A DNA stretch of 64,000 bases, from NCBI GenBank assembly GCA_947579665.1, contig OX388346.1, positions 87,980,615 through 88,044,614 on the forward strand, in the 5' to 3' direction. The notes below the pieces were generated by a model. That model worked only from the letters and a program-made list of their open reading frames with translations, did no database searches and had not been told where the DNA came from. Source of the DNA: Sympetrum striolatum (lineage: Eukaryota; Arthropoda; Insecta; Odonata; Libellulidae). Positions 46,654 to 58,232 of this stretch are shown here, one piece after another (within the stretch, counting starts at the first letter, position 1; each line of letters starts with the position of its first letter). The translations under genes and the position numbers were made by a program.

Positions 46654-47810
46654 TCTATATATATAAAGCAGAAATTCTGTGGGTTTGTTTGTTTGTGTGT
46701 TTGTGGGTTTGTTTGTCTTGGATTGGAGGCCACACCGTTTGCCCGATTTGTCTCAAACTTTGCATACGTGTCCTCTAACATCAGGAAGGAAGTACTGTCG
46801 CATTTTTATTCAAGAATTTTGCTGGGTTCGAACCAAGATCGCTCAGATAGATTTTCATAAGGAATACACGTAAGCTTCACTTTTATCGGTTGCAGGCTTT
46901 ATTTCTTTTGAAGAATTAAATTAGAAGAAATAGTCGTACAGAGTCGAGACGAACACCGAAAGAATGAAAATTGAATAAAGATTCTTATTTTGGTCGTGGA
47001 ATCTTACTTTCGATTAGAATTTGCGAGAATATTGGTAAAATATACAAAACTTTCGTGAAAATTCGAGGCTGTAAACAACTCATCCCCCTGACGACCGATC
47101 CCATTGTTGAATCCGAGCTCATGCTTTATCCTGTAAAAATACTCGTGAACTTTAGGCCCATAAAGCTGATGATTGAAGAGTACGATATATTACATGGATA
47201 ACGAGAAATTTTCTGTAAAAAGGTAACCAGCAATTGCAGGTACGTAATTACAGTCAGGAGATTGTGTGTCTTCGATTTTAGTACAAACCGTTTGCCAGAT
47301 TCGCGTCAAATTTTGCGTACGTGTTTTCTGGGACCAGGAAGGACGTACTGTCTCAATTTTATTCGATAATTTTGCTGGTTTCGAACCAAGATCGCTCAGA
47401 TGGGTTTCCATAAAGAATAAATCTAATCTTCACTTTAATCGGTAGCAGGCTATATTTCTTTTGAAGAATTAAAACAGAAGAATAGTCGTGGGGAGTCGAA
47501 ACAAGAAGCAAAAGAACGGAAATTAAATGAATGTTCTAATTTTGATCGTGGAATATTGTTTTCAAATCGAAATTTGGAGAATTTTGATAAAATACGCGTG
47601 AATTATCCAAAATTGTTGAGATTGTAAACAGCCAATCCTCCTCACGATCAATGCGATTGTTGAGCCGAGCTCATGAATTTTCCTGTACAGTAAGAATAGC
47701 TTGGGATTTTAGACTGTATTATAAAGGCAATTTACGCATTGCACGACCGGCAACTTGAATTTGATCTACTTTTATATTCCCCGTTGAGAATCAACGGGCA
47801 CTTCAGCTAG
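46654..47810 (+). mobile_element. non-autonomous Helitron, 1.16 kb, inside the array
   Basis: 5' A|TCTATATATATAAAGCAG at 46,654. The 3' hairpin CCCGTTGA-GAA-TCAACGGG is at 47,780-47,798, then CACTTCAG, CTAG at 47,807-47,810 and T. Both flanks fit A/T insertion. It holds a direct duplication about 550 bp apart, each half with a TTCGAACC core (GCTGGGTTCGAACCAAGATC at 46,821 and GCTGGTTTCGAACCAAGATC at 47,374). The hairpin is the same as in the 16-28 kb Helitrons, so it belongs to that family. No Rep/helicase ORF. Confidence 0.85.
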
Positions 47811-47905
47811 TTATTATATATAGATGCTTCTCCGGATTCATTCATATCTATTATATATAGATGCTTCTCCGGATTCATTCATATATATACCTATATAGAT
47901 AGATA

Positions 47906-49006
47906 GGATACAAATTCACAGCCTAAACTACAAGCGTCATTGATCTGAAATTTTTATGACATATTGGCCATAACGTGAAACCCCCAGGAAAAAAGAGACT
48001 TTGATCCTCAGTGTCATAGGTTCGATTCCAGAGGGCCCCAAAGTCCCGATTTTTCCCGTTTGAATGCATTGCCGTGATTTTCGGGAATTAAAAAAAAATA
48101 CTTTCCGGATAGGTAGAGAAGTAAAACTCAAGGTGCCTATATTTATGGTCTTGGACTTTCGAAAACATCAATGACTTTTACAAAAGTTATCCTGGGTTCG
48201 ATGCTAGGACGATGCAAAGATCTGCCCTTTAAAATACATGGGAGCCGTTTTTCATTATTTTTTTAGATGCACTTATCGAAATGATAGGATGTTCGTGCTT
48301 GGCTGGAAGATGTATGGTACGAATAAGTTTTAGAAAAAAATTTTCATAAGACCTTGCTGTTCCTGGGTTCGAAGCCAGAGCACAATAACGTTTCTCTCAT
48401 AAGGAATATAAAGGAAAAGTAGGACGTCATTTGAGGCAGTTGTAACCAATATTTCTGCTTGAATTTTTATACGCGGTTAGAGATGGTGTTTTTCTGTTGT
48501 GCTGCATAGAAAGTATTGCCTGAAAGACCCGGGTTCGATGCCGGGCGGTAAAAATATCCCCCATATATAATACTATGGGGTAATTTTTCAAAATTTTTTT
48601 ATGCATTTATTGATATGTAAGGGAGCTCTTGCTTAGATGGAAGATGTATATTAACACTTTGTTTAAGAAAAAAAATAGATAAGACCATGCTGTTCCTGGG
48701 TTCGATGCCAGAGCACATTATAATTTCTCAAATAAGGAGTGTATGTGAATAGTAGGACGTCGTTTGAGGTAGTTGCACCTAATAGTTTTGCTTGAATTTT
48801 CACACATAGTTTGATATGGTAATCTTCTATTTTGCTGCATAGTAAGTACACCAGGAAGACCGGGGTTCGCTGCCAGGCGATTAAATTGCAGCGAATTCTA
48901 CGAATATTTTGAATTTTTTTTTTCTTTTGATGTCCGTCCCGATATGATGCCGATATGAAATTAGTGTTGTCGATCTGCTTGCAGTATGCAAGCAACATTT
49001 TACTCG
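47906..49006 (+). mobile_element. array element H6 (subfamily II, plus orientation)
   Basis: The first plus-strand copy. Motifs lie near 48,019, 48,191 (CCTGG/CTAGG stem with one G-U pair), 48,363 (CTGG/CCAG), 48,528 (CCCGG/CCGGG), 48,696 (CTGG/CCAG) and 48,861, giving a period of 165-172 bp. CTCG is at 49,003-49,006. Two linker copies precede it. Confidence 0.75.
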
Positions 49007-49065
49007 TTATATATAGATGCTACTCCGGATTCATTCATGTATATACCTATATAGATAGATAGATA

Positions 49066-50141
49066 GGATACTAATTCACAGCCTAAACCACCAGCGTGAT
49101 TGACTTGAAATTTTTACGACGTATTGGCCATAACGTGTAACCGCCAGAAAAAATTGCGATTTTGATCCTCAGGGTCATGGGTTCGATTCCAGAGGGCCCC
49201 AAAGTCGCGATTTTCTCCATAAGAATACATGGCGGGGATTTTCGAAACTTTTTTTGATGTACTTCCCGGGGAGAGAAAGAGTTGAAACTCGAGGGATCGC
49301 TAGAAGCCGTGCGTATCCAACGAAAATCAGAAAAACATCTTAGAATGTAGTCCATGGTTCGATGCTTGGTCGGGGCAAAAATCGGCCGTTTAAAATGCAT
49401 TACGGCGATTTTGAAGATTTTTTTTTGGATCCTTTCCCGATAACATGGATATTCGAAACTCGGCACGTATATAGATATCATGAATATACTTCATAATCAA
49501 ATTTTACATGTTCGCTGATGGTCCTTGGTTCGATCCCAGAGGGCCATTTGCACTTCTCAATGCATTTCTTACGGAGACAACGGAAACAAAATTTAGGTAC
49601 TTTCCGACATGCTATCAACTTCAAACTTTGCTTGATACAAGAGTAAGTCTTTACAAATCAAACTCTGCATTCACAGCTTGCAATACGTCCTGGGTCGACA
49701 CCAGGTGTCTCTGAAATCAGAATTTGATCCGATTTTTAGGAATTATTTTGAAACCTTTCCCACTAAAATAGAAACTTGAAATTCGGCATATAGATAGAGA
49801 TCATAAATATCTATCAGAAACATATTTTAGAATTCCACGATCGTCCTTGGTTCGAGTCCCGAGAGGCATTAACATTCGTGAAAATTAGAACGTTTTTTGA
49901 GGCAGTTATAGCCAATATTTCTGCTTGAATTTTCACACATAGTTAGAGATGGTGATGTTCTATTGTGCTGCATAGTAAGTTCACAGTAAAGACCCGGCTT
50001 CGATGCCAGACGATGGAATTTCAGCGAATTTTAAGAAAAATTTCAATCCTTTTTTTTTCTTTTGAGGACCATCCCGATATGATGCCGATATGAAATTAGT
50101 GTTGTCGATCTGCTTGCAGTATGCAAGCTACATTTTACTCG
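49066..50141 (+). mobile_element. array element H7 (subfamily I)
   Basis: Six motifs run from about 49,183 to 49,990. The first monomer resembles the B-type copies (GCGATTTTCTCCATAAG) although the 5' end is of A type, so the copy may be recombinant. The 3' CTCG is at 50,138-50,141, facing H8. Confidence 0.7.
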
Positions 50142-50156
50142 TATATAATAGATATA

Positions 50157-50853
50157 CGAGTAAAATGTTGCTTGCATTATTGAAAATCGGATCAGTTACT
50201 GATTTTAGAGACGCCTGGTGTCGAACCCAGGACACATTGACAGCTGGGAATGCACAGTTTGATTTGTATACGCTTAATCTTTCTTAGTGCACAAGTTTGA
50301 AGTCTTTATCTTGCCGGAAAGTACCTATAATTTGTTTCTGTTATCTCCGTAAGAAATGCATTGAGGAATTTAAATTGCCCTCTGGGATCGAACCAAGGAC
50401 AATCAGCGAATATATAAAATTGGATCCTGAAATTTATTATTGATCTCCTACTCCATGCCGAATTTCAAGTTTCCATGCCATCGGGAAAGGGTCCAAAAAA
50501 AATCTTAAAAATCGCCACAATGCATTTTAAACGGCCGATTTTTGCCTCGACCTAGCATCGAACCCAGAATATTTTCCGTAAAACTCATTTATGTTTTCGA
50601 TAGATCATGACCATATATATCGGCTCCTTGAGTTTTAAGTCCCTAACTATCCGGCAAGTATTTTTTAAAAATTCCCGAAAATCAAAGCAATGCATTTAAA
50701 TGGGAAAAATCGGGACTTTGGGGCCCTCTGGGATCGAACCCATGACACTGAGGTTCAAAATCACAATTTTTCTGGTGGTTACACGATATGGCCAATACGT
50801 CGTAAAAATTTCAAGCCGACGACGCTTGTGGTTTAGGCTGTGAATTAGTATCC
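50157..50853 (-). mobile_element. array element H8 (subfamily I, internal deletion)
   Basis: It retains ACGAGTAAAATGTTGCTTGC at its left, then jumps in mid-hairpin to monomer 3 (TTATTGAAAATCGGATCAG), losing the second hairpin arm and two monomers. Four motifs remain (50,214, 50,384, 50,556 and 50,725). It is head-to-head with H7, 15 bp between their ends. Confidence 0.7.
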
Positions 50854-50940
50854 TATCTATATACCTATCTATATATATATATGAATGAATCCGGAGAAGC
50901 ATCTATATATAATAGATATATAGACGTTTCTCCGGATATA

Positions 50941-50942
50941 CC

Positions 50943-50970
<28 letters not shown>
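50941..50970. repeat. TA microsatellite at an element junction
   Basis: A TA-rich run between the short linker (50,923-50,942) and the start of H9. Helitrons insert between A and T, so such tracts are natural landing sites. Confidence 0.8.
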
Positions 50971-50973
<3 letters not shown>

Positions 50974-52046
50974 GATCAAAATTCTAACCATGTTCCACAA
51001 GTGCAAACGACTTGAAATTTTTACGACGTATTGGCCATAACGTGTAACCTCCAGGAAAAAGCCGACATTGAACCTCGGTGTCATGGGTTCGATTCCAGAA
51101 GGCCCCAAAGTCGCGATTTTCCCCATAAGAATACATGGCGGTGATTTTCGAAAATTTTTTTGAGGCACTTCCCGGAAAAGGAGGGATTTGAAATTTAAGG
51201 GATCGCTAGATGCCGTGCATATCTAAAGGAAACCATAAAGACATCTACGAATATTATCCTTGGTTCGATGCTAGGTCAGGGCAAAAATCGGCCGTTTAAA
51301 ATGCATTGTGGCGATTTTTAAGATTTTTTTTGGATCCTTTTCCGATGGCATAGAAACTTGAAATTTGGTATGAGGTAAGACACCATAAATATATATCATA
51401 ATAAAATTTTACATATTCGCTGATGGTCCTTGGTTCGATCCCAGAGGGATATTTAAATTCCTCAATGCATTTCTTACGGAGATAACGGAAACAAATTTTA
51501 GGTACTTCCAGGCACGATATCGACTTCAAACTTTGCGCATAGAAAGATCAAGTCCATACAAATCAAACAGTGCATTCACAGCTATCAATGTGTCCTGGGT
51601 TCGACACCAGGTGTCTCTGCAATCAGAAGTTGATCCGATATTTAGGAATTATTTTGAAACCTTTTCCAATATTATAGAAACTTCAAATTCGGCATATGGA
51701 TAGAGATCATAAATAACTTTCAGAAAAATTTTTTAGATTACCAAGATCGTCCTTGGTTCGAATCCATAGAGCCATTTAAATTCGTGGGAATTAGAACGTC
51801 TTTTGAGGCAGTTGTAGCCCATATTTCTGCTTGAATTTTCACACATAGTTAAAGATGGTGATGTTCTATGGTGCTGCATAGTAAGTTCACAGTAAAGACC
51901 CGGGTTCGATGCCAGACGATGGAATTTCAGCGAATTTTAAGAAAAATTTCAATCCATTTTTTACTTTTGATGGCCGTCCCGATATGATGCCGTCATGAAA
52001 ATAATGTTGTCGATCTGCTTGCAGTATGCAAGCAACATTTTACTCG
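50971..52046 (+). mobile_element. array element H9 (subfamily I, 5' end B)
   Basis: Starts GGGGATCAAAATTC. Six motifs, including CCTGG-GTTCGACA-CCAGG near 51,594. The 3' hairpin and CTCG end at 52,046. Confidence 0.75.
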
Positions 52047-52101
52047 TATAGGTATATATATGAATGAATCCGGAGAAGCATCTATATATAATAGATACAC
52101 T

Positions 52102-53210
52102 GGGGATCAAAAGTCTAACCATGTTCCACAAGTGCCACCGACTTGAAATTTTTACGACGTTATGGCCATGACGTGTAACCTCCAGGAAAAAGCCGACATT
52201 GAACCTCGGTGCCATGGGTTCGATTCCAGAAGGCCCCAAAGTCCCGATTTTCTCCATAAGGATACATGGTGGCGATTTTCAAAATTTTTTAAATAATACT
52301 TCCCGGACAGGTAGAGAATTGAATTTCAAGGAGCTTTCAGATATGGTCAAGAACTATTAGAAACTTTAATTAATACTAATGAGAACGTCCTGGGTTCGAT
52401 GCTAGGACGATGCAAAAATTCCACATTTAAAATGCATGGGGATAGTTTTTCATTAATTTTTTTGATGCACTTACCGGAATGTAAGGAACGTTTCGCTCGG
52501 CTAGAAGATATATATTAAGAATTTGTTTAAGAAAAAAAATTTTACAAGCCCGTACTATTATTGGGTTCGATGCCAGAGCACATTAAAATTTCTCTCATAA
52601 GGAATATAAGGGAAAAGTAAGTCGTCGTTTGAGGCAGTTGCAGCCAATATTTCTGCTTGAATTTTCACACATAGTTAGAGATAGTGATCTTCTATTATGT
52701 TGCATAGAAAGTATTACCAGAAAGATCCGGGTTCGATGTCGGGCGGTAAATATGTCTCCCGTTGAAAATACATTGGGTTAATATTTCATTATTTTTTTTA
52801 TGCACTTATCGAAATGTTACGAAGTTCGTAATGGGATAGAAGATGTATGGTAAGAATTGCTATAAGAAAAAAATTAACATAAGACCGTACTATTCCTGGG
52901 TTCGATGCCAGAGCACATTAACATTTCTGTCATAAGGAATATAAGGGAAAAGTAGGACGTCGATTGAGGCTGTTGCAGCCAATATTTCTGCTAGAATTTT
53001 CACACATGGTTACAGAAGGTGATGTTCTATTATGTTGCATAGGAAGTATTACCAGAAAGACCCGGGTTCGATGCCAGACGATGAAATTTCAGCGAATTTT
53101 AAGATAAAATTAAATCCTTTTTTTTATCTTTTGAGGACCGTCCCGATATAATGCCGATATGAAATTTGTGTTGTCGATCTGCTTGCAGTATGCAAGCAAC
53201 ATTTTACTCG
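52102..53210 (+). mobile_element. array element H10 (subfamily II, 5' end B)
   Basis: Order and type match H4 read in reverse. Motifs run from about 52,215 to 53,068. The linker before it (52,060-52,082) is flipped relative to most copies. Confidence 0.75.
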
Positions 53211-53281
53211 TATATATATATATCTATTATATATAGATGCTTCTCCGGATTCATTCATATATATACCTATATAGATAGATA

Positions 53282-54356
53282 GGATACAAATTCACAGCCT
53301 AAACTACAAGCGTCATTGATCTGAAATTTTTATGACATATTGGCCATAACGTGAAACCCCCAGGAAAAAAGCGACTTTGATCCTCAGTGTCATGGGTTCG
53401 ATTCCAGAGGGCCCCAAAGTCTCGATTTTTCCCGTTTAAATGCATTGCTTTGATTTTCGGGAATTTTTAAAAAATACTTCCGGGATTGGTAGAGAATCGA
53501 AAATCTAGGAGCCTTTATATATGGTCATGATCTATCGAAAACATAAATGAGTTTTACAGAAAATATCCTGAGTTCGATGCTAGGTCGAGGCAAAAATCGG
53601 CCGTTTAAAATGTATTGTGGCGATTTTAAAGATTTTTTTTGGACCCCTTCCCGATGGCATGGAAACTTGCAATTCGGCATGGAGTTGGAGATTATAAATA
53701 TATTTCATAATCAAATTTTACATATTCGCTGTTGGTCCTTGGTTCGATCCCAGAGGGCCATTTACATTCCTCAATGCATTTCTTATGGAGATAACGGAAA
53801 CAAGTTTAAGGTACTTCCCGGCATGCTATCGACTTAAAACTTAGCATGATAGAAGAAGCAGTCTTAACAAATCAAACTTTGCATTCATAGCTATCAATGT
53901 GTCCTGGTTTCGACACCAGGTGTCTCTGCAATCAGAAGTTGATCCGATTTTTAGGAATTATTTTGAAACCTTTCCCCATAATATAGAAACCTGATATTTG
54001 GCATATAGATTAAGATCAATAATAACTTTCAGAAACATTTTTTAAATTTCCAAGATCGTCCTTGGTTCGAGTCCCGAGAGCCATTTACATTCGTGAACAT
54101 TAGAGCGTCATTTGAGGCAGTTGTAGCCAATATTTCTGCTTGAATTTTCACACATAGTTAGAGATGGTGATCTTCTATTGTGTTTCATAGTAGGTTTTCC
54201 AGTAATACCCGGGATCGATTCCAGGCGATGAAATTTCAGCGAATTTTAAGAAAAAATTAAATCCTTTATTTTTCTTATGAGGACCGTCCCGATGTGATGC
54301 CGATATGAAATTAGTATTGACGATCTGCTTGCAGTATGCAAGCTACATTTTACTCG
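53282..54356 (+). mobile_element. array element H11 (subfamily I)
   Basis: 5' end A, preceded by an unflipped linker that itself starts A|TCTATTATATATAGATGC. Six motifs, the last degraded (CGGGATCGATTCCAGG). CTCG is at 54,353-54,356. Confidence 0.75.
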
Positions 54357-54398
54357 TATAGATATAGGTATATCCGGAGAAGCGTCTATATATATATA

Positions 54399-55475
54399 CG
54401 AGTAAAATGTTGCTTGCATACTGCAAGCAGATTGACAACACTATTTTCATGTCGGCATCATATCGGGACGGCCATCAAAAGAAAAAAATGGATTGAAATT
54501 TATCTTAAAATTCCCTGAAATTCCATCGTCTGGCATCGAACCCGGGTCTTTCTGGTGATACTCACTAAGCAGCACAATAGAAGATCACCATCTCTATCTA
54601 TGTGTGAAAATTCTAGCAGAAATATGGGCTACAACTGCGTCAAAAGAAGTTCTAATTTTCACGAATTTAAATGGCTGTCTGGATTCGAACCAAGGACGAT
54701 CTTGGAAATCTAAAATATGTTTCTGAAAGTAATTTATGATCTCTATTTATGTGCCGAATTTCAAGTTTCTATATTATTGGGAAAGGTTTCAAAATAATTC
54801 CTAAAAATCGGATCAACTTCTGATTGCAGAGACACCTGGTGTCGAACCCAGGACACATTGATAGCTGTGAATGCACTGTTTGATTTGTATGGACTTGATC
54901 TTCATATATGCAAAGTTTGACGTCGATATCGCGCCGGGAAGTGCCTAAAATTTGTTTCCGTTATCTCCGTAAGAAATGCATAGAGGAATTTAAATGTCCC
55001 TCTGGGATCGAACCAAGGACCATCAGCGAATATGTAAAATTTGATTACGAAATAATTTAATGGCATCTAACCTCATACGGAATTTCAAGTTTCTATGCCA
55101 TCGGAAAAGGGTCCAAAAAAAATCTTAAAAATCGCCACAATGCATTTTAAACGGCCGATTTTTGCCCTGACCTAGCATCGAACCAAGGATAATATTCGTA
55201 GATGTTTTTAGAGATTCCTTTGGATATGCATGTTATCTAGTGGTCCCTTGAATTTCAACTCTCTCCTTTTCCGGGAAGTGCCTCAAATAAATTTTCGAAA
55301 ATCCCCGCCATGTAATCTTATGGGGAAAATCGCGACTTTGGGGCCTTCTGGAATCGAACCCATGACACCGAGGTTCAAAGTCGGCTTTTTCCTGGAGGTT
55401 ACACGTTATGGCCAATATGTCGTAAAAATTTCAAGGCATTGGCACTTGTGGAACATGGTTAGAATTTTGATCCCC
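54399..55475 (-). mobile_element. array element H12 (subfamily I, 5' end B)
   Basis: Head-to-head with H11: their CTCG ends are 42 bp apart, with a solitary short linker between. Six motifs lie at about 54,534-55,349. Confidence 0.75.
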
Positions 55476-57957
55476 TATGAATGTATATATATATCTATTA
55501 TATATAGATGCTTCTCCGGATTCATTACTATATATAAAGCTGCAAATCCGACTCATTCATACAAAATCCTGGGCATTTCTAATCGAGCTGGAAGGCTGAA
55601 ATTTTCAAGAGTGATTCATAATTGACAGTCGAGTTGGGAAAAAATCGAAAATCTACAGATTTTGTCCTAGGTTTGAGACCAGAAAGGATTATATTTTTCA
55701 ATGTATTTAAACGGGAAAAACGAAAAATGGCCATGCAGAGCAAATTTCTTTCGTTCATAAAAATAGGAAAATGTAATCGTAAAGCAGTGGGACTTGGTCT
55801 ATATTACGTCTAAAGGATCAAAGTTTTCTTTTCTTGCGACCGATTTTAACATTCCGGCAGGAAATTTGCAAAATTTTAGTTTGAACGCCAATTTATTACG
55901 TTTTTTTCTCCTCATTTTGAAAATTAAATCTATGGCAACAACCATTGTTTGAATCGAAAACAAGTTTGTTTACGATCCTATTTTCATATGCAATGATAAA
56001 GGTTTGATGCATTTTTAATTATTTTAAATCTTTCTTTCGATACATGTTATTACTGAATGCTGAAAAATGTAAATTTCGTTAAAATAGACAGTGGATATCT
56101 GCACGGTCAATGAATCAATCGTGAATGCATGCTGTGATAACATAAGTTTATGTAGAGAATACGAGACCATTAACAACGAAGATAATCGTAAAAGTCATGT
56201 AAGTAGTGAGATTATTCTAGAATGAAGTACATAGATACGAATATAAATTAATAAATAGGGATATTAATGTAAATTAAAAGGTTTAACGACAATCTTTAGA
56301 AATAACATAACTGTAAGCATTACGAATCATTAGTTTCGCGAACACTATAATTTATTAATATATTATAATTCATAGCTCACTTAACCAAATACATTTATCA
56401 TATACTGAACTCTCATCTAAATGAACAACAAATATCTAATCAGGAAATACATGGTATTATTGAACTATGTTAGGATATCGTTGGTTTACGCATATGGTGG
56501 ATTGCTTTTCGTGTGTGTGAGTTTCTGTTCTTTTAATTTTATGCCTATTATGTTTATTCTTTTCTATTTTAATTACATATAATTATTCTGTCATCCTTTC
56601 CAAAGAGAATTTAAAATTAAGTTCTTTTTCTACGTTTCTTTAATTAATACGTAGTACACAATTAGTTCGTAATATATTACGTAATTCAACATTCATCAAA
56701 ATAAAAAAAAACAGAAATCTACTCATAAAATACTCTGATTTCCTTCAAAGACTTTCTGATTACGTTGTTCTACGCTGGATAATTCTTGGTTAGTAAAAAC
56801 AATCTTTGCATGTATCATTGTATGAATATTATTTTCCCATCTTCTCCAAACGGACTTTAGAATAAAGTTCTTTTTCTACGTACTTTAAAACTATTTACAT
56901 AATTACGTTGCCTATTGTCTATTTGTTTATTTAATTAGAAACGGAGCTCATTGTCGTAGTAGACAACATTTAATGAATATAGGATTATTTTGCAGAATGT
57001 CTTGCACTCAACCACATACTACACAGGTAATCGTCTATTTATTCCGCATTTTTATCTTATGCAGATTTTTATTCTGACTTTACTTTGTTTGGCGTATTTC
57101 TTTAATATAATTTTACGAATGCGTATTCATTACAGACTCCCGTATCTCATAAACGCGAAAGGCTTTAGAAATGATTATTTTACTATCATATTATTTGGCG
57201 AATCTCGATCTCACTTATTTGAAAATTATGCATACAATAGACAGTGGTATAATTAAAAAAAATTTCTTTCCATATACATATGTTATGACTGAAGGTTGAA
57301 AAATGTAACTTTCATCAAAATGGACAGCGAATATCTGCACGGTCAATGAATTATTCGGGAATACATACTGTGATAACATAAGTTTATGTAGAAAATACGA
57401 GACCATTTATAAACGAAGATAATCGGAAAAGTCATGTAAGTAGTGAGATTATTCGAGGATTAAATTTAAAAGTCTACACTGAATCTATATAAGGGGGATA
57501 AGAAAGCAATTTCGATGAAAAATACTCATTAATTACTGATGAAGAACGTATTATACCGGATCAAGTCTACCTATGCCTGAGTAAAAGTAAGTACAACTGA
57601 AATTTACATCATCCTAAAATATTACTATCAGAATATTAATGTAAATTAATAGTTTCAACGATATTATTTAGAAATAATATAACTGCAAACAATACGAATC
57701 ATTAGCATCAAAATCGGTATAGTTTAGTATAGTAGTATTTCACTTTATTCTCACTTAACCCAATGCATTTATCGTATATTAAATTATGTCTAAAAACTTC
57801 CTTTGCAATGGCCTTTTCCGATTCCTACTTTATGGCGTTATAATTAATAACAATATTCATAACATCTCTGATGAAAGCAGGGAGATCCCAATTACCACCA
57901 TTTCAATAACTAATACTATTAACAAAGACACATTCTATAGCCAGAAAAATCTTGCTA

Positions 57958-58013
57958 GCCGGAATTCGTACCTTGGTGTTGGAGTCCTAGCACAGTGACC
58001 ACTTTCTCACCGC
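57958..58013 (-). repeat. degenerate tRNA-like segment
   Basis: Minus strand: GGTGAGAAAGTGGTCACTG, GACTCCAACACC, then GGTACGAATTCC (57,972-57,961). The layout resembles a tRNA with an anticodon arm and B box, as in tRNA-derived SINEs, but the A box is weak and no acceptor stem closes. Confidence 0.3.
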
Positions 58014-58206
58014 ACTCGGTGTGTTTGGTATTTCGCCCTTAGTTTCTCTTAAGGTCTACAGATAAGCTCCAGCGTCCTGTCTCGCGTGCCACCTCATAGT
58101 GTGGCTTCTTTAGATGATGTTCCTTTTAGGAGGGGAAGCTTTAAGTAACGTATGCCTCAATTTCATACTACATACATTGTGATACATTGTAACCAAAAAG
58201 CTCATA

Positions 58207-58232
58207 CGGGCAGCCAAACCCGTTGCTGCCCG
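58207..58232. other. GC-rich hairpin in an AT-rich element
   Basis: CGGGCAGC, a 10-nt loop, and GCTGCCCG form a perfect 8-bp stem inside the 4.4-kb Helitron. Role unknown. Confidence 0.5.

Noticed and set aside
46679..46873. Cysteine/valine-rich peptide MGLFVCVFVGLFV
   Set aside because: Arises from the GTTT-rich 5' end of the Helitron, not from a gene.
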